Both the position numbers and the translations under genes were made by a program. Source: DATJFQ01 sp035495555 (GTDB taxonomy: Bacteria > Acidobacteriota > Vicinamibacteria > Vicinamibacterales > 2-12-FULL-66-21). From it: a DNA stretch of 64,000 bases. The stretch lies in the NCBI GenBank assembly GCA_035495555.1, contig DATJFQ010000022.1, positions 62,001 through 126,000 on the forward strand. The letters run 5' to 3'. Under the pieces are notes generated by a model. That model saw nothing but the letters and a program-made list of their open reading frames with translations, had not been told where the DNA came from and searched no databases. This document shows, one piece after another, positions 15,332 to 24,765 of the stretch (position 1 is its first letter; the number at the start of each line of letters is the position of its first letter).

Positions 15332-17293
15332 TCAGGTCGAAAGCTCCGGTCTGTGGCTGAATTGTTCGAGCGCTTCCGGGTTGGCCAGCGCTTCCCTGTT
15401 CTTCACCTCGCGTCCGTGGACGACGTCGCGCACGGCCAGCTCGACGATCTTGCCGCTCCGGGTCCGCGGAATGTCCGTGACCTGCACGATGCGCGCCGGC
15501 ACATGACGCGGCGTGGTATTCGCGCGGATGTGCCTTCGGATGCGCTCACGGAACTCATCGTCCAGTGATGCGTCCCCCCGCAGGCGGACGAACAGGACAA
15601 TGCGCTCGTCGCCGTGCCATTGCTGCCCGATCGCCAGGCTCTCGACGATCTCCGGAAGCTGTTCGACCTGCCGGTAGATCTCGGCGGTGCCGATCCGGAC
15701 GCCGCCGGGATTGAGGACGGCGTCGGAGCGGCCGTAGATGATCACGCCGTTGTGCGCGGTCAGCTCGACGTAGTCGCCGTGCGTCCAGACGCCCCGGAAC
15801 CGGTCGAAATACGCGGCGTGATACTTCCGGCCGTCAGGGTCGTTCCAGAATTCGACCGGCATCGAGGGGAACGGCTGCGTGCACACGAGCTCCCCTTTCC
15901 GCCCGCGCACCGGCTGTCCGTGCTCGTCGTACACCTGGACGTTCATGCCGAGCGCTCTCGCCTGGATCTCGCCGCGCCAGACCGGCGCCGCGGGATTGCC
16001 GCCCACGAAGCAACTGATGATGTCCGTGCCTCCCGAAATGGACGCGAGGTGGATGTCGTGCTTGATGCCGCTGTAGACGAAATCGAACGCGTCGGGTGCC
16101 AGCGGCGATCCCGTCGACGTCATGGTTCGGAGCGACGCCAGCGAATGCGTCCGGATCGGGCGCATGCCCGCCTTTGCGACGGCATCGATGAATTTCGCGG
16201 ATGTGCCGAACAGCGTCATGTGCGTCTGATCCGCCACATCGAACAGGACCGCGCCGTCGCGGTGCATCGGCGATCCGTCGTACAGCACGATGGCCGCAGA
16301 CGAGGCGAGCACCGACACCAGCCAGTTCCACATCATCCAGCCGCACGTCGTGAAGTAGAACACGCGGTCGTCCCGCTTGACGTCGCAGTGGAGCTGATGC
16401 TCCTTGAGGTGCTGGATCAGGGTGCCGCCCGCCCCGTGCACGATGCACTTGGGCACACCGGTCGTGCCGGAGGAATAAAGGATATAAAGCGGGTGGTTGA
16501 ACGGCAGCGGCTCGCATTCCAGGGGGGCACCCCTGTGCGGCGCGACAAAGGCCTCCCACGACGTCGCTCCCGCGACATCCATGCCGCTGCCGCAGTCTGC
16601 GGCATCCGCGTGCGGGATGACGATGACGCGTCGCAGTGACGGGAGTGCCGGGACGATCGCGCGCGTCCGGTCAGTGCACGTGAACGGCCGGCCGCCGTAG
16701 TAATAGCCGTTCGCGCACACCAGAAGGCGGGGTTCGATTTGCCCGAACCGGTCGAGCACGCCCTGCACGCCGAAGTCGGGTGAGCACGACGACCAGACCG
16801 CCCCCACGGCGGCGGCGCCCAGCGCCGCGATCACCGTTTCGGCGATATTGGGAACGAAGCCCGCGACGCGATCGCCGCGGCCGATGCCGCACGTCCGGAG
16901 CGCCCGTGCGAACGCCGCGGTTTCGCGGCGCAGCTCGGCCCAGGACCACGTGTGGAACGTCCCGCGTTCGTCCGTTGCGATGATCGCCGCCGCATCGTCC
17001 GTTCGCACGAGCGCGTTTTCCGCGAAGTTGAGTGTCGCGTCCGGAAAGAAGTGCGCGCCCGGCCGCATCTCGAAGGGCCGATCGGCGACGCGCGCGGTCC
17101 GCGTGCCGCGAATGCCAAAGAACTCCCAGCTCTCGGACCAGAAGCGTTCCGGGTCGCGCAGGCTCCAGTGGTAGAGATCTTCGTAGCCACCGAGATCCCG
17201 GATACCGGCGGCCTCCAGGTGCTCGCGGAATCGCGTCATCGTTGCGGCGGCAATTCGCTGCGGAGAGGGCACCCAGAGCGGCTGGCCGCTCAT
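15332..17293 (-). CDS. acetoacetate-CoA ligase (acetoacetyl-CoA synthetase)
   Basis: 653 residues, ANL adenylating family. The ACS N-terminal cap (WSESWEFFGI) is followed by the P-loop-like SSGTTGVPK and later GGTDIISCFVGGN; the C-terminal Lys lies in RTRSGKIVELAVRD. The length and the GGTDIISCFVGG segment favour acetoacetyl-CoA over acetyl-CoA synthetase. The thiolase follows immediately. The ATG overlaps the tyrA stop (17290-17293), coupling acetoacetate activation to an aromatic amino-acid operon. Acetoacetate is a product of Tyr/Phe breakdown, but no degradation gene is in view. Confidence 0.9.
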   Translation of the reverse strand: MSGQPLWVPSPQRIAAATMTRFREHLEAAGIRDLGGYEDLYHWSLRDPERFWSESWEFFGIRGTRTARVADRPFEMRPGAHFFPDATLNFAENALVRTDDAAAIIATDERGTFHTWSWAELRRETAAFARALRTCGIGRGDRVAGFVPNIAETVIAALGAAAVGAVWSSCSPDFGVQGVLDRFGQIEPRLLVCANGYYYGGRPFTCTDRTRAIVPALPSLRRVIVIPHADAADCGSGMDVAGATSWEAFVAPHRGAPLECEPLPFNHPLYILYSSGTTGVPKCIVHGAGGTLIQHLKEHQLHCDVKRDDRVFYFTTCGWMMWNWLVSVLASSAAIVLYDGSPMHRDGAVLFDVADQTHMTLFGTSAKFIDAVAKAGMRPIRTHSLASLRTMTSTGSPLAPDAFDFVYSGIKHDIHLASISGGTDIISCFVGGNPAAPVWRGEIQARALGMNVQVYDEHGQPVRGRKGELVCTQPFPSMPVEFWNDPDGRKYHAAYFDRFRGVWTHGDYVELTAHNGVIIYGRSDAVLNPGGVRIGTAEIYRQVEQLPEIVESLAIGQQWHGDERIVLFVRLRGDASLDDEFRERIRRHIRANTTPRHVPARIVQVTDIPRTRSGKIVELAVRDVVHGREVKNREALANPEALEQFSHRPELST

Positions 17294-18150
17294 TGCTCGC
17301 CTCGCGCCCGCAGCAGCGCCTCGCGCCAGCGGCGGGCGGACGCGAACGTGGACTCGATCACCGCGCCATCTGATAGTCCATCGCGCAAGTGCTCCAGCGC
17401 TCTGATCAGTTCGTCGAGCGCGCCGCGCAGCGCGTCCTCGTTCGTCGCGGCAATGTCCCTCCAGATCCCCGGCGGACTGCTGGCAAGACGAGTGCTGTCC
17501 GCCAGTCCCGGGCCGGCCAGTTCGAGCGCCATGTCCCCGCCCGTCTTCCCCACGACGTGCATGAGCGCGCTCGACGCGAACTGCGGGAGATGACTGATGA
17601 TGGCGAGATAGCGGTCGTGCAGGTCAGGCGTCATGACGTGCGGCGTGCTGCCGAGGCCTCGGACGAACCATTCCAGGCGCTCGAGCTGCGGCGCGTGGTC
17701 GGCGCGCGGCGTCAGGATCCAGGAATGGCCGTCGAAGAGATCGGCCCGCGCGTAGCGGCAGCCCGAGTGGACCGCGCCGGCAATCGGGTGGCCACCGATG
17801 AAGGGAACGGGCGCCGCTTCCGCCGCAGCGACGATCGCCCGTTTGGTGCTCGCGACGTCGGTCACGAGCGCGTCGGCGCGCAGCACCGGCGGCAGCAGCG
17901 GCAGGAACTTGATGCTGGCGAGGACGGGCGCTGCCAGCACCACGAGGTCCGCGTCATTCAAGAGTTCGAGGTGCTCGCCGGCGCGATCGGTCAGCCCGGC
18001 TTCCGCCGCGTGCCTCGCGACGGCGCCATGATCGACCGCGACGATCTTGATCTTCGGCCAGCGCCGCCGCGCCGCCAGCGCAATGGATCCGCCGATCAGT
18101 CCGAATCCGACGATTCCGATCCGGCGAAACGGGGCGTCCGCATTCGTCAT
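17290..18150 (-). CDS. tyrA: prephenate dehydrogenase
   Basis: 286 residues. Rossmann NAD(P) loop GFGLIGGS (15-22), conserved GGHPIAG with the catalytic His, and ...HLPQFASSALM typical of the helical dimerisation domain. Oxidatively decarboxylates prephenate toward tyrosine. There is no fused chorismate mutase or ACT domain; the mutase is separate at 19248-19535. It follows aroF after 16 nt and overlaps aacS by 4 nt. Lack of an ACT domain suggests no internal Tyr feedback site. Confidence 0.93.
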   Translation of the reverse strand: MTNADAPFRRIGIVGFGLIGGSIALAARRRWPKIKIVAVDHGAVARHAAEAGLTDRAGEHLELLNDADLVVLAAPVLASIKFLPLLPPVLRADALVTDVASTKRAIVAAAEAAPVPFIGGHPIAGAVHSGCRYARADLFDGHSWILTPRADHAPQLERLEWFVRGLGSTPHVMTPDLHDRYLAIISHLPQFASSALMHVVGKTGGDMALELAGPGLADSTRLASSPPGIWRDIAATNEDALRGALDELIRALEHLRDGLSDGAVIESTFASARRWREALLRARGEQ

Positions 18151-18166
18151 TCGGCAGTCAGTATAT

Positions 18167-19216
18167 TCAGACGCCCCATCCCCTCCGCGCGACGGGCTCG
18201 AGGCAGATGCTGCGCCCGATCGCAGGGGCGATGATTCGCAGTTCCGCCATCAGCCGATCGAACTGGGACGGAAACATCGACTGCGCGCCGTCGCTCAGCG
18301 CGTGGTCGGGGTCGCAGTGCACCTCGATGAGCAGGCCGTCGGCGCCCGCGGCCACCGCCGCGCGCGCCATCGGAGCGACCTTGTCGCGGATCCCGGTGCC
18401 ATGGCTCGGATCGACGAACACCGGCAGGTGGCTGAGTTTCTTGACGACCGGAATAGCGGAAATGTCGAGCGTGTTGCGCGTGTAGCTTTCGAAGGTCCGG
18501 ATCCCGCGCTCGCACAGAATCACGTTCATGTTCCCGCCGGCGAGAATGTACTCGGCCGAGAGCAGCCACTCCTCGATCGTGGCTGAAATGCCGCGCTTCA
18601 GCAGGACGGGTTTGCGCGCGCGCCCGAGTTCCCGCAGCAGGGTGAAATTCTGCATGTTGCGCGCGCCGACCTGCAGGATGTCGACGTAGCGCTCTTCCAG
18701 CTCGAGCTGGCTGATGTCCATGATCTCCGACACGAGCTTGAGGTTGTGCCGGTCCGCCGCGGCCCGCAGCAGCCGCAACCCTTCTTCCCCGAGGCCCTGA
18801 AAGCTATAGGGGCTGCTGCGGGGCTTGAACGCGCCGCCGCGCAGCGCCTTGGCGCCCGCCCGCTTCACGGCCGCCGCGGTCGCCTCGACCTGCTCTTCGC
18901 TTTCGGCGCTGCACGGGCCCGCCATCACGATCACCTCGTCGCCGCCTATCCGGAGATCGTCCATCGTGATCACCGTGTCGTGCTGCTTGAACGTGCGGCT
19001 CGCCAGCTTGTACGGCTCGGTAATGCGATGGACTTCCTGGACGCCGTCGAGCACTTCGACGAGCCGCGTGTCGAACTGCCGCGTGCCGCCAACCGCGCCG
19101 AGCACGGTGCGCAGCGCGCCCGTCGAGCGGTGGACGTCGAATCCCATCTCCACGAGCTTTGCGATGACTTTCTGGACCTGCTCGTCGGAGGCCCGTTCCT
19201 GCATGACTACGACCAT
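18167..19216 (-). CDS. aroF: DAHP synthase, type I-beta with N-terminal ferredoxin-like regulatory domain
   Basis: 349 residues. Condenses PEP and erythrose 4-phosphate, the entry step of the shikimate pathway. The N-terminal ~75 residues (VVVMQERASDEQVQKVIAKL) form the FL/ACT-like regulatory domain of the Bacillus/Thermotoga type. The TIM barrel has AGPCSAES at 99-106, RGGAFKPRSSPYSFQG, and the metal-binding VFVDPSHGTG and IEVHCDPDHALSDG. Adjacent to a free chorismate mutase, which in some I-beta systems interacts with DAHP synthase. Part of the aromatic operon downstream of the attenuator. Confidence 0.95.
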   Translation of the reverse strand: MVVVMQERASDEQVQKVIAKLVEMGFDVHRSTGALRTVLGAVGGTRQFDTRLVEVLDGVQEVHRITEPYKLASRTFKQHDTVITMDDLRIGGDEVIVMAGPCSAESEEQVEATAAAVKRAGAKALRGGAFKPRSSPYSFQGLGEEGLRLLRAAADRHNLKLVSEIMDISQLELEERYVDILQVGARNMQNFTLLRELGRARKPVLLKRGISATIEEWLLSAEYILAGGNMNVILCERGIRTFESYTRNTLDISAIPVVKKLSHLPVFVDPSHGTGIRDKVAPMARAAVAAGADGLLIEVHCDPDHALSDGAQSMFPSQFDRLMAELRIIAPAIGRSICLEPVARRGWGV

Positions 19217-19247
19217 GGTTGTCCTTCTCTATTCTACTGACGCACGC

Positions 19248-19535
19248 CTAACGGCCTGCGCTTCGGTCTTCGGCAATGCGCTCCAGGTGGCGAGCCTCGT
19301 CGATCACGCGCTCGAACAGCCGCCGCATCGCGGGCTGATCGAGCGGCCCGTTGTTGTACCGCTGCACGTTGTCGAGTACCTGCGCCTCGCGCTCCGGCTG
19401 ATAGATGGGAATGCCGCGCTCGCGCTTGATCCGCCCGATTTCGAGCGCGCACGCCGCCCGCGCATTGAGCAGCCGGACGAGCGTTTCGTCCAGCAGGTCG
19501 ATGCGATCCCGCAGTTCCTCGATGGTGTGACTCAC
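19248..19535 (-). CDS. aroH: chorismate mutase, AroQ type
   Basis: 95 residues from GTG 19535, which overlaps the trpA stop (GTGA) and has AAGGAAGG six nt upstream; a longer frame from 19556 is less likely. All-helical AroQ fold: LRDRIDLLDETLVRLLNAR, IGRIKRERGIPIYQPERE, with the active-site Arg, Lys and Glu residues in place. Converts chorismate to prephenate for Tyr and Phe. Lies between trpA and aroF. The symbol follows common usage; AroQ is the fold family. Confidence 0.9.
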   Translation of the reverse strand: MSHTIEELRDRIDLLDETLVRLLNARAACALEIGRIKRERGIPIYQPEREAQVLDNVQRYNNGPLDQPAMRRLFERVIDEARHLERIAEDRSAGR

Positions 19536-20326
19536 GCTCGACCTTCCTTCAGCCACCGTACGAACCTCCCGGCCTGCGACGCGACGTCCGCCGCGGCGCC
19601 GTGTTCAGCGATCACATTTACCAGCGCGCTGCCGACGACGGCGGCGTCGGCCCAGCGGCAGACTTGCGCGACGTGCTCGGGACGGGAAATCCCGAATCCG
19701 ACCGCCAACGGCAGCGTGGAATGCGCGCGCACGCGCCGCGCCAGCCCTTCTGCCTCCGCCGAGACGTGATCCCGCGCGCCCGTGACCCCCAGGCGCGAAA
19801 TGAGATACAGGAACCCGCGACCCATGTCGGCCGATGCCTCGATCCGTACATCGGTTGTGGTGGGGCTCAGCAGAAAAATGGGATCGATCGATGCCGGGAT
19901 CAGCGTCGAGCGCAGCGGCCCTGCTTCCTCCACCGGCAGATCCAGCAGGAGAACGCCGTCAACGCCCGCGGCCGCGGCGGCGGATACGAACGCGTCTTCG
20001 CCAAACCGCAGAATCGGATTGACGTACGTAAAGAGCACGATCGGCGCCTCGATCCGCGATCGCGACCGGGCGATCATGTCGAGCGTCCTGCGCAGCGTCG
20101 CGCCGCCCGCGAGCGCGCGTTCCGACGCACGCTGAATCACCGGGCCGTCCGCCAGCGGATCAGAGAACGGGACGCCCACCTCGAGCACGTCGGCCCCGCT
20201 GTCGGAGAGCGCCGTCAGAATGTCCGCCGTCCGATCGATCGTCGGATCTCCCGCGGTGACATACGCGACCAGCCCCGGACCGCCGCTGCGTCGCAGACGT
20301 TCGAAGGCGTTCGAGATGCGCGACAT
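19532..20326 (-). CDS. trpA: tryptophan synthase alpha chain
   Basis: 264 residues. The TIM barrel cleaves indole-3-glycerol phosphate and channels indole to TrpB. Catalytic E49 (LEVGVPFSDP) and D60 (ADGP) are both present, and loop residues NPILRFG and the phosphate site GFGI are seen. The ATG overlaps the trpB stop (TGATG), as usual for a coupled alpha/beta pair. The stop overlaps the chorismate mutase GTG. Confidence 0.96.
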   Translation of the reverse strand: MSRISNAFERLRRSGGPGLVAYVTAGDPTIDRTADILTALSDSGADVLEVGVPFSDPLADGPVIQRASERALAGGATLRRTLDMIARSRSRIEAPIVLFTYVNPILRFGEDAFVSAAAAAGVDGVLLLDLPVEEAGPLRSTLIPASIDPIFLLSPTTTDVRIEASADMGRGFLYLISRLGVTGARDHVSAEAEGLARRVRAHSTLPLAVGFGISRPEHVAQVCRWADAAVVGSALVNVIAEHGAAADVASQAGRFVRWLKEGRA

Positions 20327-21546
20327 CAGCGCATCCCCTCCATGGCCGCCTGCACGCTGAGCACGTCCTTGTCGCCGCGCCCGGACAGATTCACGAGCAC
20401 GATGTCGTGCGGCGACATCGTCCCGGCGAGTTCGCACGCATAGGCGATCGCATGCGACGACTCGAGCGCCGGCAGGATCCCCTCTTCGCGCGCAAGCCGC
20501 TGGAATGCGGCCAGCGCGCGGTCGTCGTCGCACCACGTATATTCCGCTCGGCCGCGCTCTCGCAGCCACGCGTGCTCGGGACCAACCGACGCGTAGTCGA
20601 GCCCCGCGGAAATCGAGTGGGTCAGCTCGACGTTGCCGTCCGCGTCCTGCAGCACGTAGCTCCTGGTGCCCTGCAGCACACCAGGGGTGCCGCCCGCGAA
20701 TCGAGCCGCGTGCTGCCCGGGTTCGAGACTGCGGCCGCCGGCCTCGACCCCAACGAGGCGCACCGATTGGTCGTCCACGAATGCGTCGAAAATGCCCATC
20801 GCATTGCTGCCGCCGCCCACGCAGGCCACCACCGCGTCGGGGAGCCTGCCGAGTTGCTCGAGCGATTGTGCGCGTGCCTCGCGTCCGATGACCGATTGAA
20901 ATTCGCGCACCATCAGCGGGTACGGATGCGGCCCCAGGACCGAGCCGAGCAGGTAGTACGTGTCGTTCACGTTGGCCACCCAGTCGCGCATCGCCTCGTT
21001 GATGGCGTCTTTCAACGTGCGGCTGCCGCCGCTCACTTCCACGACGTCGGCACCCAGCAGCCGCATGCGAAAGACGTTCAGCGACTGGCGCGCCATGTCG
21101 TCCGACCCCATGTAGACTCGACACTCGAGGCCGAGCAGCGCGCAGGCGGTCGCACTGGCAACCCCATGCTGGCCGGCGCCCGTTTCCGCGACGATGCGGC
21201 GCTTGCCCATGCGTGAGGCCAGCAGTGCCTGGCCGAGCGCGTTGTTGATTTTGTGGGCGCCGGTATGTGCCAGGTCTTCACGCTTGAGGACGATCCGGGC
21301 GCCGCCGCTCGAAGCGCTCAGGCGCGCCGCCTCATACAGCGGCGTCGGGCGTCCCACGTAATTGCGGAGCAGCGTTCCGAGTTGTTGACGGAAGTCCGGG
21401 TCGTCGCGGGTGCGGAAGTACGCGGCCGTGAGTTCCTCGACGGGCGCCACGAGCGTCTCCGGCACGAAACGGCCGCCAAACGCTCCGTAGTAGCCACGCG
21501 CGTCAGGATCGCGGGCGCCGAACACGGGAATCGAGATCTCGGTCAT
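20326..21546 (-). CDS. trpB: tryptophan synthase beta chain
   Basis: 406 residues, TrpB1 class. PLP lysine K99 in AHKINNALGQ; AETGAGQHGVASA and the GGGSNA phosphate loop follow; FGGRFVPETL at the N-terminus is diagnostic. Catalyses indole + serine to tryptophan. Overlaps trpF upstream (ATGA) and trpA downstream. Confidence 0.97.
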   Translation of the reverse strand: MTEISIPVFGARDPDARGYYGAFGGRFVPETLVAPVEELTAAYFRTRDDPDFRQQLGTLLRNYVGRPTPLYEAARLSASSGGARIVLKREDLAHTGAHKINNALGQALLASRMGKRRIVAETGAGQHGVASATACALLGLECRVYMGSDDMARQSLNVFRMRLLGADVVEVSGGSRTLKDAINEAMRDWVANVNDTYYLLGSVLGPHPYPLMVREFQSVIGREARAQSLEQLGRLPDAVVACVGGGSNAMGIFDAFVDDQSVRLVGVEAGGRSLEPGQHAARFAGGTPGVLQGTRSYVLQDADGNVELTHSISAGLDYASVGPEHAWLRERGRAEYTWCDDDRALAAFQRLAREEGILPALESSHAIAYACELAGTMSPHDIVLVNLSGRGDKDVLSVQAAMEGMR

Positions 21547-22160
21547 AGCTCACGGACTGCGGCAAACAGCGCGCGCAGTCTGGCTGGATCCTTTCTGCCG
21601 GGCGCGTATTCGACGCCCGACGATACGTCCACGGCATACGGGCGCACGGCCCGGATCGCTTCGGCGACATTGCCGGCGTGGAGCCCCCCGGAGAGCACGA
21701 TCGGGCGCACGGCGGCCACGCGCGCCGCAAGCATCCAGTCGATCGTTCGTCCGGTGCCGCCGCGCTTCACGGGATCATGAGCATCGAGCAGCGGAAGCAC
21801 CGGCGATGGCAGCGCGCGGGCTGTCTCGACGTCCGCCTCTTCGCCGATCGCGATGGCCTTCATCACCTTGCATCCGTCGATTGGGTACGCGTGCACGTCC
21901 TCGTCGCCGTGCAACTGCACCGCCGCGAGGCCGACGGCCTGCGCGACGTCCCGGACGGCGTCGGGCGTTTCATCGACGAAGACGCCGACGGGATCAACTC
22001 CGCGCGGCAGGGCCGCGACGACCGCTCGCGCTGTATCGATGCTCACGTTCCGTGGGCTCCCCTTCCAGAAAATCATCCCGACGGCGAACGCGCCCAGTTC
22101 CGCAGCGAGCCGCGCGTCGTCCGGGGTCGTGACCCCGCAGATCTTGATCCGCGTCATCAT
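21543..22160 (-). CDS. trpF: phosphoribosylanthranilate isomerase
   Basis: 205 residues. KICGVT near the N-terminus with the catalytic Cys; the catalytic Asp lies in LPLLDAHDP; the phosphate site is in IVLSGGL and VDVSSGVE. Amadori rearrangement step of Trp synthesis. Two tandem ATGs (22160, 22157) are candidate starts. It is separated from trpC by 225 nt, the only real gap in the operon. Confidence 0.95.
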   Translation of the reverse strand: MMTRIKICGVTTPDDARLAAELGAFAVGMIFWKGSPRNVSIDTARAVVAALPRGVDPVGVFVDETPDAVRDVAQAVGLAAVQLHGDEDVHAYPIDGCKVMKAIAIGEEADVETARALPSPVLPLLDAHDPVKRGGTGRTIDWMLAARVAAVRPIVLSGGLHAGNVAEAIRAVRPYAVDVSSGVEYAPGRKDPARLRALFAAVREL

Positions 22161-22385
22161 TTCAGTCGCATCAATCGCGGGCTACGCCCGCGTTCCGCGC
22201 TCCGTGCAATGGGGCCCCTGCTCGGACAGCCCCCCTTCGTGCTCGGCGGCCCAAAAGACGGGTCGACGGGGCGCCGCCTCCGCGCGAAGCGGGGCACCCC
22301 GTCCTCGCCCCATCGCGGCTGAACCGTCCGGCCCCGCCCTCCGCACGCCGCCTCCGCGTTTCTTCCGCTACGTGTTCGCTCGCTG
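22161..22385. other. 225-nt intergenic segment inside the trp operon
   Basis: Very GC-rich, with no convincing gene. It contains a perfect CGCGGGC-TAC-GCCCGCG stem (22176-22192) and a G-rich/C-rich strand bias. An open minus frame (22171-22389) exists but is Arg/Gly/Ala-rich low complexity and overlaps the trpC stop, so it was not called. It could be a dispersed repeat or an internal processing/attenuation site. Confidence 0.5.
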
Positions 22386-23186
22386 TCACGCGATCCCTCG
22401 AAGGCGCCGAAGCGCTGCTCCCGGATCCGGTTCGGTGATCAGACGCTCACCGACGAGAAACGCGCGGTAGCCGCAGTTCTCGAGTCGATCGAGATCGTCA
22501 CGGGACCTGAGTCCACTCTCCGCGATCGCGATCACGCCTGACGGAAGCTCGCGCGCCAGGCGCTCGTGGATCGCGGGATCGACGTCCAGCGTCCGCAGAT
22601 TGCGGCTGTTGACGCCCACAATCGCAGCGCCTGCATCGAGCGCTCGTGCGAGTTCCGCCTGATCGTGGACTTCGACGAGCGCGGCGAGCCCGATCTCGCT
22701 CGCTGCAGCCAGCAGCTCGTGCAGCTCCGCGTCGCTCAGCGCACCGACGATCAGCAGAGCCGCGTCGGCGCCCGACGCCGCGGCCTCGAGGAGCTGGTAT
22801 CGCGAGACGATGAAGTCCTTCCGCAGGAGCGGCACATCAACGGTCGCGCGGACGCTCCGCAGGTGCGCGAGCGAACCGTCAAAAAACGTCGGTTCGCTGA
22901 GGACCGAGATCGCGGCTGCGCCAGCCGCCGCATACGCTCGCGCATGTGCCGGCGGATCGTAGTCCTGCCGCAGGATGCCGCGTGAGGGCGACCGCCGTTT
23001 GCACTCGGCGATGATGCGCGGCGACGCGCTCGTCGACACGGCCGCGGCGAACGCGGCTCCGCGCGGCGGACGCTGCGCTGCCTCGCGCTCGAGCAGCCGC
23101 TCAGGCGCGTGTGCGTGGCGCACGTCCGTGATGCGCCGGGCCGCCGCCACGATCGCCGCGAGCAGGTCCGGCGCGCTCGTCGTCAT
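22386..23186 (-). CDS. trpC: indole-3-glycerol-phosphate synthase
   Basis: 266 residues, TIM barrel. IIAECKRRSPSRG with the substrate-binding Lys, LLRKDFIV with the catalytic Lys, VGVNSRNL and IAESGL are all family signatures. Closes the indole ring from CdRP. Its ATG overlaps the trpD stop (ATGA). It is a stand-alone enzyme, not fused to TrpF as in E. coli. Confidence 0.96.
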   Translation of the reverse strand: MTTSAPDLLAAIVAAARRITDVRHAHAPERLLEREAAQRPPRGAAFAAAVSTSASPRIIAECKRRSPSRGILRQDYDPPAHARAYAAAGAAAISVLSEPTFFDGSLAHLRSVRATVDVPLLRKDFIVSRYQLLEAAASGADAALLIVGALSDAELHELLAAASEIGLAALVEVHDQAELARALDAGAAIVGVNSRNLRTLDVDPAIHERLARELPSGVIAIAESGLRSRDDLDRLENCGYRAFLVGERLITEPDPGAALRRLRGIA

Positions 23187-24208
23187 GCGACGACCTCGAC
23201 ATTCGACGCTCGCACCAAGTGATGGAGTGTGGCCGCCGCCCGCCCTTCGTCGATCGCGGCCGCCGCGATTGCGATCCCCTCTGGAATCGAGGCGACCCGG
23301 CCGGCGATGAGCAGCGATGCTCCGGCATTCAGCAACACCACGTCGCGTGCGGCACCTGACGCCCCGCTCAGCACCGCCCGGACGACGCCGGCGTTCTGTG
23401 CGGCGTCGCCGCCTTTGAGTGCCTCCGGGGCAGCTTTCGAGAGACCGACGTCCGCCGGGTGCAGGTAGAAGGTGTTGACCGCGCCATCCCGGCACTCCGA
23501 GATTTTCGTGTAGCCGGTCGTGGAAATCTCGTCGATCCCATCGGCGCCGTGGACGACCCAGGCCCGTTCCGATCCGAGCAGCGCGAGCGATTTCGCCACG
23601 AGTTCGGTCAGCTCCGGCTGCGGCACGCCGACGAGCTGCCGCTTCGCGCCTGCCGGATTCGTGAGCGGTCCGAGCAGGTTGAAGGCAGTCCGGATGCCGA
23701 GCGAACGCCGTGTCGGCGCCGCGTGTTTCATCGCGGGATGGAACGTCTGGGCGAAGAGGAACGCGATGCCGGCTTCGTCGAGGCAGCGCATCGCGACGCC
23801 GGGCGCCGCCGCCACGTTCACGCCGAGCGCTTCGAGCACATCGGCCGTCCCGCATCGGCTCGACACGCTGCGGTTGCCATGTTTCGCGACGCGCACGCCG
23901 CACGCCGCGACGACGATCGCCGCCATCGTCGAGATGTTGATCGTGTGTGCACGATCGCCGCCGGTACCGCACGTGTCGAACACGCTGCCCGCCGGCGCCG
24001 GCAGCTTGACCGCGCGCTCGCGCATGGTTCGCGCAAGGCCCACGATTTCGTCGGGGCGCTCGCCCTTCATGACGAGGCCGACAAGAAAGCCGGCAATTTC
24101 CGCCGGCGAGGCGGACCCGTCCATGATCGCCGCCATCGCGGACGCCGCCTCCCCTTCTGTCAAGTCCACCCGCCGCCGGAGTTTCTCGATGAGATCAGGG
24201 AACATCAC
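23183..24208 (-). CDS. trpD: anthranilate phosphoribosyltransferase
   Basis: 341 residues. The PRPP loop has DTCGTGGD; KHGNRSVSS and GTADVLEALG are the classical anthranilate/PRPP motifs; GPLTNPAG also matches. Adds phosphoribose to anthranilate. Start is GTGATG, with GTG 24208 overlapping the trpG stop; ATG 24205 is an equal candidate. Not fused to the glutaminase. Confidence 0.96.
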   Translation of the reverse strand: MMFPDLIEKLRRRVDLTEGEAASAMAAIMDGSASPAEIAGFLVGLVMKGERPDEIVGLARTMRERAVKLPAPAGSVFDTCGTGGDRAHTINISTMAAIVVAACGVRVAKHGNRSVSSRCGTADVLEALGVNVAAAPGVAMRCLDEAGIAFLFAQTFHPAMKHAAPTRRSLGIRTAFNLLGPLTNPAGAKRQLVGVPQPELTELVAKSLALLGSERAWVVHGADGIDEISTTGYTKISECRDGAVNTFYLHPADVGLSKAAPEALKGGDAAQNAGVVRAVLSGASGAARDVVLLNAGASLLIAGRVASIPEGIAIAAAAIDEGRAAATLHHLVRASNVEVVA

Positions 24209-24765
24209 AGCTCCAGGAAGTTGCGCAGGATCTTCTTGCCCTCACCCGTCAGCACGGACTCGGGATGGAACTGGACGCCGTGGATCGGATACTCGCGATG
24301 CCTGACCCCCATGACGATGCCGTCAGCGGTTCTGGCGCTCACCTCCAGGACATCAGGCACCGGCTCCGAAACGACCAACGAATGGTACCGGCCGGCGACG
24401 AACGGCTGTGTGACGCCCGCGAACACGCCGCGGCCGTCGTGTTCGAGCGACGAGGTCTTCCCGTGCATCAGGCTCGGCGCGCGGCAGATGGTGCCGCCGA
24501 ATGCATAGCCGATCGCCTGGTGTCCCAGGCACACGCCGAGCAGCGGGACGCGGTCCCCGAAGGTGCGAATCGTGTCGACGCTCACGCCCGCGTCTTCCGG
24601 GCGCCCTGGACCCGGCGAAATGACGATGCGCTCCGGGTGGAGCGATTCGATGTCGCCAACCGTGATTTCGTCGTTCCGCCGCACTACAGGCGGGGCCCCG
24701 AGCTCGCCGAGGTACTGGGCCAGGTTGAACGTGAACGAATCGTAGTTGTCGAGGAGGAGAATCAC
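24205..24765 (-). CDS. trpG: anthranilate synthase component II (glutamine amidotransferase)
   Basis: 186 residues. Class I glutaminase with triad C79 (GVCLGHQ), H167 and E169 (VQFHPES). LLLDNYDSFTFNL and PGPGRPEDAG are typical. Supplies ammonia to TrpE; in some bacteria it also serves PabB, and no separate pabA is seen here. GTG start overlaps the trpE stop. Confidence 0.96.
   Translation of the reverse strand: MILLLDNYDSFTFNLAQYLGELGAPPVVRRNDEITVGDIESLHPERIVISPGPGRPEDAGVSVDTIRTFGDRVPLLGVCLGHQAIGYAFGGTICRAPSLMHGKTSSLEHDGRGVFAGVTQPFVAGRYHSLVVSEPVPDVLEVSARTADGIVMGVRHREYPIHGVQFHPESVLTGEGKKILRNFLEL

Noticed and set aside
22176..22192. Rho-independent terminator inside the trp operon
   Set aside because: The stem is perfect but short, with a 3-nt loop and no U-run on either strand.
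22171..22389. 72-codon frame between trpC and trpF
   Set aside because: Low-complexity Arg/Gly/Ala composition, overlaps the trpC stop, no ribosome binding site of note.
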